This document shows positions 25,196 to 33,935 of a stretch of 64,000 nt of DNA, piece after piece. The stretch covers positions 1-64,000 of the forward strand of contig DAOUQC010000008.1 of NCBI GenBank assembly GCA_030625775.1, read 5' to 3'. This stretch comes from Verrucomicrobiota bacterium (GTDB taxonomy: Bacteria > Verrucomicrobiota > Verrucomicrobiia > Verrucomicrobiales > DEV007). Made by a program: the position numbers and the translations under genes. Under the pieces are notes generated by a model. That model was given only the letters and a program-made list of their open reading frames with translations. It was not told where the DNA came from and ran no database searches. The stretch's first letter is position 1. The number at the start of each line of letters is the position of its first letter.

Positions 25196-27025
25196 ATGAC
25201 AGTGAGTTCATATCAGGTTTTTGCACGGAAATATCGCCCTCGGACATTTGACGATGTTCTGGGACAGGATCATGTCGTCCAGACATTGCGCAATGCGATC
25301 GAAAAGGACCGTCTCGCCCATGCTTACCTCTTTGTGGGTCCACGTGGCACGGGCAAAACATCGACAGCCCGCATCCTCGCCAAAGCACTCAACTGCACCG
25401 ACGGTCCCAAAGTGGATTTCGATCCGGACGAGCCGGTTTGTCAGGAAATAGCGGAAGGTATCTCTCTGGATGTTCTGGAAATCGATGGAGCCAGTAACAA
25501 CGGCGTCGAGCAAGTCCGCGAACTTCGCGAGACGGTAAAGTTCGCCCCTGCCAGCGGGCAATTCAAGATCTACTACATCGATGAGGTTCACATGCTCACC
25601 ACGCAGGCTTTTAACGCTCTGCTAAAAACCCTGGAAGAACCTCCCGATCACGTAAAATTTATCTTTGCCACCACCGAACCGCAGAAAATCCTGCCCACGA
25701 TCCTCAGCCGCTGCCAGCGTTTTGACCTGCGGCGCATCCCCACCTCGGTGATCGCCCAGCATTTGCTTCACATCGCCTCGGAGGAGAACCTCAATCTCAA
25801 TGAAGGTGCTGCTTATACCATCGCCAAAGGAGCTGACGGTGGAATGCGTGACGCCCAGTCAATGCTCGATCAACTGGTTGCCTTTTGTGGGGAATCAATC
25901 GAAGAAAAAGATGTTCTGGATATTTTTGGTTTCAATTCTCAGGAATCCATCGCCGCTCTGGCCGGAGCCATTTTGCAACGAAATACCACCGCCGCTCTCG
26001 AAAGTGTACATACCCACAGCGAAGCCGGTAAGGATCTGGGCAAACTGCTGGCCGATCTGATCACCCACATGCGCAATTTGCTCATCTCCCAGGTGGATTC
26101 TTCCAACCGCAGTGAAGAAACTTCACCCGAACTCGAAAGTATCCTCGCCGGGCAAAAAACTCTGGCCAGCCCCGAGCGCTTGATTGCCCTGATCGATCTG
26201 TTTGCCGAAACAGACGCCCGGATGAAATGGGCCACCAATAAAAAACTACATCTCGAGATTGGTGTCATCAAGGCAATCGAATCCCTTGGTGAATCTTCAA
26301 TCAGTGATGTCATTTCCCTGCTGAACGATGCAGCACAAGCTCTGCCCGACTCTCCAGAGCCTGCGAGTCGAGCAGCTCAAAACCCGAATCCAAGCTCCCC
26401 GCCAGTCTCAGCCCCCCAGCCAACACCGGCTCCTCAGCAAAGCCAGGCAACGGTTGCTGCAGCGACAAGTGAAACGTCAGTTGCTATGAACCCAGCATCG
26501 ACACCGGTCGCCCAAGCAACTGCCCCCAGCCCTCCACCGACAGAGACCGGCACCCCCCTCAGTGGAGCCGCCCTCTGGCAAGCAGCCTTCCAGGAAATTT
26601 GTAAGATCCGCCCCTTGTATGAAACCTGGCTCGAAGCCGGCGTTTTCCTTGAACAAAAGGGCCGTGAAATCGTTCTCGGCTTTCACCCGTCTGATTCCAT
26701 CTCGCTTGATTCGATCAATCGACACCGCAGCGGTATTGAAGAGATTCTCAGCAAGGTCGCTGGCAGCTCCCTGAAGATTGATCTTGTCACCCAGGAGAAT
26801 ATCACTCCCCAGGCACCGGTGACCTTTGAGGATGAAGCCCCGCCGTCCATGCCCCAGCTCATTCCCACCAATAACACCCCTCCCCCGGAAACTGAACCCT
26901 CTCCATTCGAAGTTGCTTCGAGCCAACCAGCCCCCCCTCCACTGGAAGATAATTTTTACGAAGACCCGCTGATCAAAGAGGCCGTTGCCGAATTTGAAGC
27001 CCAAATATTACCCCCACAAAACTAA
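25196..27025 (+). CDS. dnaX: DNA polymerase III subunits gamma/tau
   Basis: 609 residues. Clamp-loader AAA+ ATPase: Walker A GPRGTGKTSTARILAKALNC (about 45-64), Walker B YYIDEVHMLT, sensor-1 FIFATTEPQKI and the SRC motif LSRCQRF. The zinc-binding module is reduced: where relatives have four cysteines, only C64 and the Cys in EPVCQEIAEG are seen, with acidic residues (DFDPDE) in between. A Pro/Ala/Gln-rich linker (about 380-450) precedes a C-terminal tau-like domain. It acts in the cytoplasm, loading the sliding clamp. ybaB follows at 36 bp, the usual dnaX-ybaB pairing. Confidence 0.95.
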   Translation: MTVSSYQVFARKYRPRTFDDVLGQDHVVQTLRNAIEKDRLAHAYLFVGPRGTGKTSTARILAKALNCTDGPKVDFDPDEPVCQEIAEGISLDVLEIDGASNNGVEQVRELRETVKFAPASGQFKIYYIDEVHMLTTQAFNALLKTLEEPPDHVKFIFATTEPQKILPTILSRCQRFDLRRIPTSVIAQHLLHIASEENLNLNEGAAYTIAKGADGGMRDAQSMLDQLVAFCGESIEEKDVLDIFGFNSQESIAALAGAILQRNTTAALESVHTHSEAGKDLGKLLADLITHMRNLLISQVDSSNRSEETSPELESILAGQKTLASPERLIALIDLFAETDARMKWATNKKLHLEIGVIKAIESLGESSISDVISLLNDAAQALPDSPEPASRAAQNPNPSSPPVSAPQPTPAPQQSQATVAAATSETSVAMNPASTPVAQATAPSPPPTETGTPLSGAALWQAAFQEICKIRPLYETWLEAGVFLEQKGREIVLGFHPSDSISLDSINRHRSGIEEILSKVAGSSLKIDLVTQENITPQAPVTFEDEAPPSMPQLIPTNNTPPPETEPSPFEVASSQPAPPPLEDNFYEDPLIKEAVAEFEAQILPPQN

Positions 27026-27061
27026 GCACCTCCAAAAAAATTTAAATCTCAAATCATTCCC

Positions 27062-27376
27062 ATGAATATCGCAAAAATGATGAAACAAGCCCAGCAAATG
27101 CAGTCCAAAATGCAGGACATGCAAGCTGACCTGGCTCAACAAACTGTTGAAGAAACCGTTGGCGGAGGAAAAGTCACGGTGAAAGCCAACGGAGCGGGAG
27201 AAGTGCTTCACATCCAGATTGACCCCTCCATCGTCGCCCCTGAAGACGTTGAATTTCTCGAAGACCTGGTACTTAGCGGAGTGCGCAAAGCCATCGACAG
27301 CGGAAAAGCCCTGGCGGCCGAAGAAATGAAAAATGCCACCGCAGGAATGGGACTTCCTCCGGGAATGGGATTTTAA
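27062..27376 (+). CDS. ybaB: YbaB/EbfC family nucleoid-associated protein
   Basis: 104 residues. The N-terminal helix MNIAKMMKQAQQMQSKMQDMQADLAQ and the following GKVTVKANGAGEVLHIQIDPSIV strand region are characteristic of YbaB/EbfC. The C-terminal tail is Gly/Met-rich (AGMGLPPGMGF). The protein forms dimers that bind DNA in the cytoplasm. It lies 36 bp after dnaX. The usual recR partner is not found next to it; an unrelated membrane protein gene comes next. Confidence 0.93.
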   Translation: MNIAKMMKQAQQMQSKMQDMQADLAQQTVEETVGGGKVTVKANGAGEVLHIQIDPSIVAPEDVEFLEDLVLSGVRKAIDSGKALAAEEMKNATAGMGLPPGMGF

Positions 27377-27468
27377 GAGGTCATATTCAGGAATCAGAGC
27401 CGAGACAGCGGGATCTGACTCACCCCTCCTGACCATTAACTGCTGGCTTCTGCCCCCCTTCCTTCCCT

Positions 27469-28587
27469 ATGCTCAGAATCGTCCCCAGCTTCATGGCCGT
27501 AGCCGCACCCGTAGCTCTTCTGGGGCTGCATTTTGTGGTCATGATGTGTTACATCAGCCGCTGGGATCAATTTGTCACCATCACCCTCATCCCTATTTGG
27601 ATCTGGGCAATCATAGGCATCATCCTGTCTCTTTTTTCCTTGCTCATCCTGAAAGGAAAACTGGCCATCCTCAGCTTACTTACCTGGCTGGGAACCGGCT
27701 TAATCTGTGCAGATGAGACCCCGGCACTAGTGAGGGAAATCAAAGACTCCTACCTGCGCAGCCGCTCTCCCGTGAAACAGGAAAGAGGCGCCAAACCTAT
27801 CGACCCCAACCATTTACGTGTGATTACGTTAAATTGCACGGATCGCAATATTGAAGCTGCTCAAGAACTCAAATCGCTTAAACCCGACATCATTTTCCTT
27901 CAAGAGTGCCCACCCAATCCCGAACTGCGCCAGCTCACCCGGCATTTTTTCGGAGAGGAAGGTTCTTACGTCAGTTCCTGGCATAACGCCATCATTGCTC
28001 GAGGGAAATTGAGCCAGGTCGATACCGAGCCGCTCAGTTCCAGTGTTTACGCCACATTGGAAACCCTGGATGGAAAAAAAATCGATCTCATCAATCTGCA
28101 CCTGCAGGGTTCGATCCCTCGCCTGGATATCTGGAATCCCGAATGCTGGAAAACACATATCACCGCCCGTCAGCAAAACCGTTCCCAACTCAGAGCCATC
28201 ATCAACATGCTTCCCAAGCGAGCCGTAAATTGGCCAAGAATTATAGGAGGAGATTTCGGCACACCTCCGGGAGACGCCATTTTCCGAGTGCTCGCCCCTA
28301 ACTTCAATGACAGCTTCAAATCAGCCGGTCGCGGATGGGGCAATACCTACTCCAAGAGTTTTCCTGTCCTCAGGATCGACCAATTGTGGGCCTCTGAAGA
28401 ACTTATCGCCGTTTCAGGCCTGGTTCTTCCCTCCAATCACTCAAGTCACCGCATCGTTGTATGTGATTACCGCATCGCCAAACCAAAAGGCGTCTTCACT
28501 CTGATTCCATCCAGCCCCCCCCAACTGCTCACTATGACAAAAACGGAACCCTCCCCATTGCCAACTACACTTTCCCATGCCCATTGA
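27469..28587 (+). CDS. membrane-anchored endonuclease/exonuclease/phosphatase family protein
   Basis: 372 residues. Three hydrophobic segments fill residues about 5-85, followed by a catalytic EEP domain: LRVITLNCTD (metal Asn), DIIFLQEC (metal Glu), INLHLQG, IIGGDFGTPPGD (GDFN-like), RIDQLW and SNHSSHRIVVCDY (the catalytic SDH becomes SNH). Members cleave phosphodiesters or phosphomonoesters of nucleic acids or lipids. The SDH-to-SNH change may lower or alter activity. The gene overlaps the next one by 11 bp, suggesting a small operon with the MYG1-like protein. Confidence 0.75.
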   Translation: MLRIVPSFMAVAAPVALLGLHFVVMMCYISRWDQFVTITLIPIWIWAIIGIILSLFSLLILKGKLAILSLLTWLGTGLICADETPALVREIKDSYLRSRSPVKQERGAKPIDPNHLRVITLNCTDRNIEAAQELKSLKPDIIFLQECPPNPELRQLTRHFFGEEGSYVSSWHNAIIARGKLSQVDTEPLSSSVYATLETLDGKKIDLINLHLQGSIPRLDIWNPECWKTHITARQQNRSQLRAIINMLPKRAVNWPRIIGGDFGTPPGDAIFRVLAPNFNDSFKSAGRGWGNTYSKSFPVLRIDQLWASEELIAVSGLVLPSNHSSHRIVVCDYRIAKPKGVFTLIPSSPPQLLTMTKTEPSPLPTTLSHAH

Positions 28588-29455
28588 TAAAATACTCACT
28601 CACCCCGGCAGCTCCCATAAGGACGAGTTCCTGGCCTGCTGTGTTTTGATCTACCAATACCAAGTTCCCGTGCTGCGACGAGAACCTGATGAAAAGGACA
28701 TTCAGAATCCGCGTATTTGTGTTGTCGACGTGGGAGGAGAACACAATCCCGAACGGAAAAATTTTGATCACCACCAATTCCCTCGTGACCACCCGCCGCT
28801 CTGTGCCCTGTCGCTGGTCTTGCAAGACTTGAACCTCTACGAAAATGCACGGGCTTTTTGTGATTGGCTGGAGCCCGCCGAGTGGCTCGACACCCGCGGC
28901 CCGGTCGAAGCCTCCAAGTGGATGAATATTGAGCGCAAGGTTCTGAACCAGCTGATCTCTCCGATTGATATCACCCTGCTGCGCCGCTTTGCCCAGGCCA
29001 GCGAACTCACGGAAAAAGACGTGATGTGGCAAGTGATGTCCATGGTCGGCGAGGATTTGATCGAATACCTGAAAACACTAAACGAACGTCTGACCTACCT
29101 CGGAGAACACTGTGAGTGGTGGACGGTGGAGACTGAAGATCAATCCTTCGAAGTCGTGTTTCTTCCACGCACTGACCCGCTACCCAAAGAACCTTCCATG
29201 GCCCTACCTAGGTTCATCAGCCAGCAAGGCAAAGATCAAAATGTAATCGCCATGGTCTATCCCGACAGCCGCGGGGACGGCTACGGCCTTTCGCGTCACA
29301 ACGACAATAAAAAAATGGACTTCACTGCCCTGAAATCCGAACCCGACGTACACTTTGCCCACGCCCGTGGTTTTGTCGCCAAAACCTCAGCCACCGATCC
29401 CACCCGACTGAAAGAGATGCTCGCTGCCGCTTACCGTTCCAGGAGATCTGAATAA
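28577..29455 (+). CDS. MYG1-like (UPF0160) DHH-type hydrolase
   Basis: 292 residues, soluble. The pattern follows MYG1: THPGSSHKDEFLACCVLI near the N-terminus (metal-site His and Asp), ICVVDVGGEHNPERKNFDHHQF with the DHH motif at about residue 55, and DTRGPVEASKW. A C-terminal region with VYPDSRGDGYGLSRHND fits the substrate-binding half of the family. Eukaryotic MYG1 is an RNA exonuclease; the bacterial role is unknown. The ATG at 28577 lies within the upstream gene. A likely intrinsic terminator follows at 29473. Confidence 0.8.
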   Translation: MPIDKILTHPGSSHKDEFLACCVLIYQYQVPVLRREPDEKDIQNPRICVVDVGGEHNPERKNFDHHQFPRDHPPLCALSLVLQDLNLYENARAFCDWLEPAEWLDTRGPVEASKWMNIERKVLNQLISPIDITLLRRFAQASELTEKDVMWQVMSMVGEDLIEYLKTLNERLTYLGEHCEWWTVETEDQSFEVVFLPRTDPLPKEPSMALPRFISQQGKDQNVIAMVYPDSRGDGYGLSRHNDNKKMDFTALKSEPDVHFAHARGFVAKTSATDPTRLKEMLAAAYRSRRSE

Positions 29456-29472
29456 ATCCATAGCCACCATAG

Positions 29473-29495
29473 AACGGATGGCCTATCCGTTTTTA
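29473..29495 (+). terminator. intrinsic terminator after the MYG1-like gene
   Basis: A perfect 7-bp stem AACGGAT / ATCCGTT (29473-29479 and 29485-29491) with a 5-nt loop GGCCT, continuing into TTTATC. It lies 17 bp beyond the stop at 29455. Confidence 0.6.
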
Positions 29496-29560
29496 TCGTC
29501 CCCGCTGCACACATTGGCATTGCATGCTACTCCGGCCAACAAGCCTACAACCCACCCGTT

Positions 29561-30940
29561 TCAACGCGCCAACAATTTCTTCACCGCCCCCATCAATACC
29601 CCCTCCACCTCCGGTGCCACATCCGAAGCCCGCTGACTGGTTTCATACCCACCCTGCCCGTAGGCGACCTCCGTCCCAATATAACCTGGCCCATAATCTC
29701 CATAGGCTGCCATCAACACTGAATTCCCCGGACGCAAGTTCTGGGCATTGAGCTGATACTCGACAAACAATTCTCCCGGCATGTGGAGCACATCAATCTC
29801 ACCCAAACGCAAACGACCAATTGGCACCTGGTAGCCGGCCTTGCATCGTTGCAACCAGGACAAGGATCCCACCACTCCCAACCGGTCTTTTTCTTTAGCC
29901 TTCGAATCGTTAAGAATCGCCAACATCTTTTTCTCATCGAGATGCCTGGCTGGAGGCAAAGCCACCGGTACCGTCGCCCACTCCACATCCGCCGACGTCA
30001 GGGGATATTTTTTGGTCGCCTCCCAGGCCAATTCCATACCTTTCGCCAAACGGGCTGCCAAAATCGGACGACGCTCCGGTGAACCATCATTGTATTTGCC
30101 TGCTCCTATATTGCCCCCCGCTCCATCAAAATGAATATGCGCAACGCCCGGCAATGCTTCTTCCCTCAAACGGCGGGCGATGCCGGGAAAATCACAACTC
30201 ACATCCCCTTTGCCATAGTGACTCTGCGGATGAGTTGCGTAGTAGGAAATAGAAACCACGGGGTTTTCCTTGTTCCAAAAACTCAATACCTGGACAAAAG
30301 GATCGATCGTTCCTTCCGGTGCAGCGATCGCTTTTGGATCTCTGCACGCTGTATAGCGGACGATCACCACCTTCTTCCCGTCCGGCCCGAGAATCCGTCG
30401 GTTGGAGGCCACCTTTTTCACTTTGGCTTTTCCTATTCCCACATGAGTCACCTCCTGCGCCTTCCCTTTGGCCTTAACAATCGCTTTAGACACCCGGGCA
30501 ATCACATCCATGGTGAATTTTGTATCCATGCGCTTGCCGTCCAAACCGTGAGGCACCAGCAGATCCTCAGCAGAAAAATCGCAACGGCAGCCATCATGCT
30601 GGTGCAATACATGCACCGCCACCCGCTCAGGTGTTGTGCCTGCTGCCTCAGCCAGCTTTTCTTTCCACACATCCTGCCCGCCATTGCCAATCCCGATCCA
30701 ATCCACCGCGCAGAGAACCACCGGCTTCTGGTCTCCCGCTAGAATAACAATGCCACGGGCACTGAGCGGATCAACGATCGAACGCGCCGGGGCATAAGCA
30801 ACCGGACTGCCAATCGGCGGGGTGGCATCCACATTGAATGTCCCTATTTTCACAGAGTCTGCAGCCAAAGCAGACACGCCCACAAACACCATGGCCATCA
30901 GCCATCCAATTACAAAAAAACGGGGGGATCTTTTCTCCAT
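29561..30940 (-). CDS. exported neutral/alkaline ceramidase-like protein
   Basis: 459 residues with a signal peptide (FFVIGWLMAMVFVGVSALAAD). The N-terminal part follows the ceramidase family: IGTFNVDATPPIGSPVAYAP, DPLSARGIVILAGDQKPVVLCAVDWIG, and HVLHQHDGCRCDFSAEDLL where the zinc HxH is His-Gln-His. Other conserved positions are SYYATHPQSHYGKGDVSCDFPGIA and HIHFDGAGGNIGAGKYND. It is clearly a distant paralogue of the protein at 19051-20514. Extracytoplasmic amide or ester hydrolysis is likely. The Tat-exported oxidoreductase upstream is separated by a terminator. Confidence 0.8.
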   Translation of the reverse strand: MEKRSPRFFVIGWLMAMVFVGVSALAADSVKIGTFNVDATPPIGSPVAYAPARSIVDPLSARGIVILAGDQKPVVLCAVDWIGIGNGGQDVWKEKLAEAAGTTPERVAVHVLHQHDGCRCDFSAEDLLVPHGLDGKRMDTKFTMDVIARVSKAIVKAKGKAQEVTHVGIGKAKVKKVASNRRILGPDGKKVVIVRYTACRDPKAIAAPEGTIDPFVQVLSFWNKENPVVSISYYATHPQSHYGKGDVSCDFPGIARRLREEALPGVAHIHFDGAGGNIGAGKYNDGSPERRPILAARLAKGMELAWEATKKYPLTSADVEWATVPVALPPARHLDEKKMLAILNDSKAKEKDRLGVVGSLSWLQRCKAGYQVPIGRLRLGEIDVLHMPGELFVEYQLNAQNLRPGNSVLMAAYGDYGPGYIGTEVAYGQGGYETSQRASDVAPEVEGVLMGAVKKLLAR

Positions 30941-31000
30941 GTGCCAAACATCATATGTTTTTCAACAAGCGCAAGAACGAAGGAATGGCTTGAGCCCAAC

Positions 31001-31036
31001 AAAAAACCGGAACCCCTCATCGGAACCCCGGTTTTT
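31001..31036 (-). terminator. candidate intrinsic terminator of the Tat Gfo/Idh gene
   Basis: Read on the minus strand, AAAAACCGG pairs with CCGGTTTTTT across an 18-nt loop, 25 bp past the stop of the gene ending at 31061. The T-run follows the stem directly, as expected for an intrinsic terminator. Confidence 0.55.
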
Positions 31037-31060
31037 AAATCTAACTTCTGAATCCTTCCC

Positions 31061-32482
31061 CTAGACGTCCAGCTTCCACCCATCGCGATAGGCCCGCTTG
31101 ATCAAAGCATCAGCTTCGGGTGCATTGGTCACTTTCAGATTCGGCCCGTCCCAGTGGATTTTTTTACCCAGTTTCACTGCTAAGTTGCCCAATAACACCG
31201 TCTCCGTAAATGGACCGGAATAATCAAAATTTCCCAGAGCCTGTCCGTCATTTTTGATCGCATCGTAAAACTCCTTGTGTGGATCACTGTCCCGAGCTCT
31301 TTGCAAGGTAGGTTTCGGGAAATCAAATCCATCCAGTTTCGAGCTGGGTTTCACAAACCAGTTATCCTTTGCCCGGCTATAGAACAGTTTTCCTTCGCTT
31401 CCCACCATCACGGTTCCATAACCTCCACGCTCACTCGGGTTCTGGCCTTCCAGAATTTCCAGCGGAGGAGTATTGCGCACCGATGGTTTTTTGCTCGCAT
31501 CATCCTTATTCACCAAGGCCCATTTTTCCGTATTAAAAACAGCGTCCTTGTAACCGTCATACCAGACATATTTCACTGGAGGCTTTTGCCCTCGAGCGGG
31601 AAACTCATAGGTAATCGTAGACCAAATTGGCGGAGAAGCTTCGGTCGGACCGGAAGTCACCGCCTCAACACTTGTGGGTGAACCCAGGCCCAATGACCAG
31701 TAGGACATGTCCATGATGTGACAAGCCATATCACCAAGCGCTCCCGTGCCATAGTCCCAATACCCGCGCCAGTTGAAGGGTAGTATCTTAGAACTGTAAT
31801 CATGAAACGGTGCAGGACCTACCCACAGGTCCCAGTTAATGTGATCCGGCACAGGCTCTTTTTCAGGAAACTTAGGCACTGCCTGAGGCCAGATGGGACG
31901 ATTGGTCCAAGTATGCACTTCCTTCACATCACCAATGATTCCTGCCTGCACCAGTTCCACCATCCGACGCATGGTATCATGCGCATGCGCCTGATTGCCC
32001 ATCTGCGTTTTCACCCCGGTTTCCTTGGCCACCTGGGTCATCATCCGCGCTTCCCATACATCGTGGGACAAGGGTTTCTGACAATACACATGAATTCCCT
32101 TCTTCATCGCTGCAATCGAGGCCATCGCATGAACGTGATCTGGTGTGGAAACCGTCACCGCATTGATGTCCGGTTCTTTCTCCAACATTTCCCTCCAGTC
32201 AGCATAAAATTTTGCATCCGGATATTTCCGACGCGTACCGGATATCGCTCCGCTTCTTCCTGACAAGCGACCTTTGGAGGCATCGACCACATCACAAAGT
32301 GCGATGATATTGAACCCCGCCCCGTCAGAGCCAGCTATATCACTGGCACCTTTTCCTCCGGTTCCGATGCCGGCAAGGTTAATCCGCTCATTGGCACCGA
32401 ACACGCGGCTCGGAACGACTTGGAATCCAAAAGCTGCCGCTGCAGCGCCTTTGGCAAATTTACGTCTGGTGATTTTATCCAT
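31061..32482 (-). CDS. Tat-exported Gfo/Idh/MocA oxidoreductase
   Basis: 473 residues. A twin-arginine leader (ITRRKFAKGAAAAAFGF) starts the protein. The Rossmann part is NLAGIGTGGKGASDI, followed by TVSTPDHVHAMASIAAMKKG and the signature CQKPLSHDVWEARMM at about residue 135. A family-specific C-terminal region includes PFNWRGYWDYGTGALGDMACHIMDM. This is the common planctomycete/verrucomicrobial secreted branch of the family, likely acting on sugars in the periplasm with a bound nucleotide. Its own terminator lies downstream, so it seems to be a single-gene unit. Confidence 0.9.
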   Translation of the reverse strand: MDKITRRKFAKGAAAAAFGFQVVPSRVFGANERINLAGIGTGGKGASDIAGSDGAGFNIIALCDVVDASKGRLSGRSGAISGTRRKYPDAKFYADWREMLEKEPDINAVTVSTPDHVHAMASIAAMKKGIHVYCQKPLSHDVWEARMMTQVAKETGVKTQMGNQAHAHDTMRRMVELVQAGIIGDVKEVHTWTNRPIWPQAVPKFPEKEPVPDHINWDLWVGPAPFHDYSSKILPFNWRGYWDYGTGALGDMACHIMDMSYWSLGLGSPTSVEAVTSGPTEASPPIWSTITYEFPARGQKPPVKYVWYDGYKDAVFNTEKWALVNKDDASKKPSVRNTPPLEILEGQNPSERGGYGTVMVGSEGKLFYSRAKDNWFVKPSSKLDGFDFPKPTLQRARDSDPHKEFYDAIKNDGQALGNFDYSGPFTETVLLGNLAVKLGKKIHWDGPNLKVTNAPEADALIKRAYRDGWKLDV

Positions 32483-32591
32483 GGAATCTTTATAGGGTTA
32501 ATGGGAAATTACCCCAGAATTAAATGCAAATCCATCAGCTAATCAAACAAATTTGCTGAGCTGGCGCAATTGCGTGAAGCCCTGCTCAAAA

Positions 32592-33935
32592 TCAGTCCGC
32601 TGCATCCACCACCTGCAGGGCAGGATCCCCTATCAGCACCCACAGCAGAGCATTGCGCTTCTGCTGTGCCCGACGATTGTTCTGGTCTTTTTCTGCCAGG
32701 CAAAATTGACCTCTTTGCAAAGCCACCCGCAATATCGTCGCATTGAGCAAACGCTGCACACTTTCTCCCGCACTCAGCCCTTGCATCATCGATTCAAAAA
32801 CCGGAAACACACTTGGAAAACCATCACTCAATCGCATGTGGGCAAGCACCCCGATAGCCCCCTGGGACACAACTCGCTCAACAAATCTTTCACGGTGATT
32901 CTGAATCGGGGCTCCATCCGGTCCCCGCTGCAGAATAGAAAAATCGGACTGTGCAGGCATGGCGGAAAAACACGCTCCGCATAACACCATTTTTCCAGAA
33001 AAATCAATCTCCTCAAAGGCATGGAGGGACAAAGCACAGATCCTTCCCGGGGCCCCATGCCCATAAACCATTAACAAGGAGGCCTGCCCCAGCGCCTCTT
33101 TCGATAGACTCGGAACACCCGAAAGCAGGCGCCCATCGCCTAAAGCGCCAATCACCCGGTCATCCTTATCACCCACTGCCGAACGCAATTCCCTGGTAAT
33201 CCCCGGCGCCTTGATACGCACACTGAGACTAGGCATGGCAATACCCATCCCATCAAAATAGTCATCCATGATACAAGCCTTTTGCTGCGAACGGATCTCC
33301 TGTGCCGATACCTGGCAAAGGGTGAAGGGCTTGATTTCGTTCCGCTTGGCCGCCTTGAAAGAAATCGTCTGATCAATCAAGCGTTCGAAACTCTTCCCAT
33401 CCGCCGCCACCAACCATCCAGGAAAAGCATCCAGTTGCGGATCGACATCGATGGCTGAGATCACATCCAGAAAGGCTAGCACCACATTCTCATGAAAGCT
33501 GCTTTTGCGCGGGGCAATAGCGACAAAACGTGGGTGCAACGACTTCAGATCACTCAGCAACTTTTTCCGCTCAGCTGGCTTTTCAGCCAATTCACCCAGA
33601 TCTTTTAATCTCAGCAGCTCACCCTCACGAAATTCGACCAGACGCTTCAAGGCATCCAGAAATACGCCGTCAACATGATCCGTCACCACCACATAAGCGT
33701 CTCCATCGACCGGATGCACTTCTGTTTTGAATGCATAGAGCGATTGGCTGGCCAACTTTGCTCCGGGCCACCCTCGTCCCTTGGCATCAACTCTGGCAAT
33801 TTTATCTATCGACGGCACTTCATAAGAACGCTTCGGCCCCTTGTCCGCTGCCCAGGCCGTAACTAAAAATCCGGCAACCAGGCCCATCAGGCTCAGCACT
33901 CTTATTTGAGCGAGTGATCTAACGCGCAGATTCAT
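32592..33935 (-). CDS. exported caspase-fold (C25/CHAT-like) peptidase candidate
   Basis: 447 residues with an N-terminal signal peptide or anchor (VLSLMGLVAGFLVTAWAA). The C-terminal half has the layout of clan CD peptidases: a His in LLMVYGHGAPGRI (H293), a Cys in MVLCGACFSA (C322, aligned with the SAC motif of CHAT domains), a helix ERFVERVVSQGAIGVLAHMRLSDG, and the closing IGDPALQV motif near the C-terminus, seen in gingipain-like C25 and CHAT proteins. The N-terminal 200 residues are unrecognised. Its ATG lies inside the upstream ankyrin gene (17-bp overlap), so the two are probably cotranscribed. No substrate is known. Confidence 0.6.
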   Translation of the reverse strand: MNLRVRSLAQIRVLSLMGLVAGFLVTAWAADKGPKRSYEVPSIDKIARVDAKGRGWPGAKLASQSLYAFKTEVHPVDGDAYVVVTDHVDGVFLDALKRLVEFREGELLRLKDLGELAEKPAERKKLLSDLKSLHPRFVAIAPRKSSFHENVVLAFLDVISAIDVDPQLDAFPGWLVAADGKSFERLIDQTISFKAAKRNEIKPFTLCQVSAQEIRSQQKACIMDDYFDGMGIAMPSLSVRIKAPGITRELRSAVGDKDDRVIGALGDGRLLSGVPSLSKEALGQASLLMVYGHGAPGRICALSLHAFEEIDFSGKMVLCGACFSAMPAQSDFSILQRGPDGAPIQNHRERFVERVVSQGAIGVLAHMRLSDGFPSVFPVFESMMQGLSAGESVQRLLNATILRVALQRGQFCLAEKDQNNRRAQQKRNALLWVLIGDPALQVVDAAD

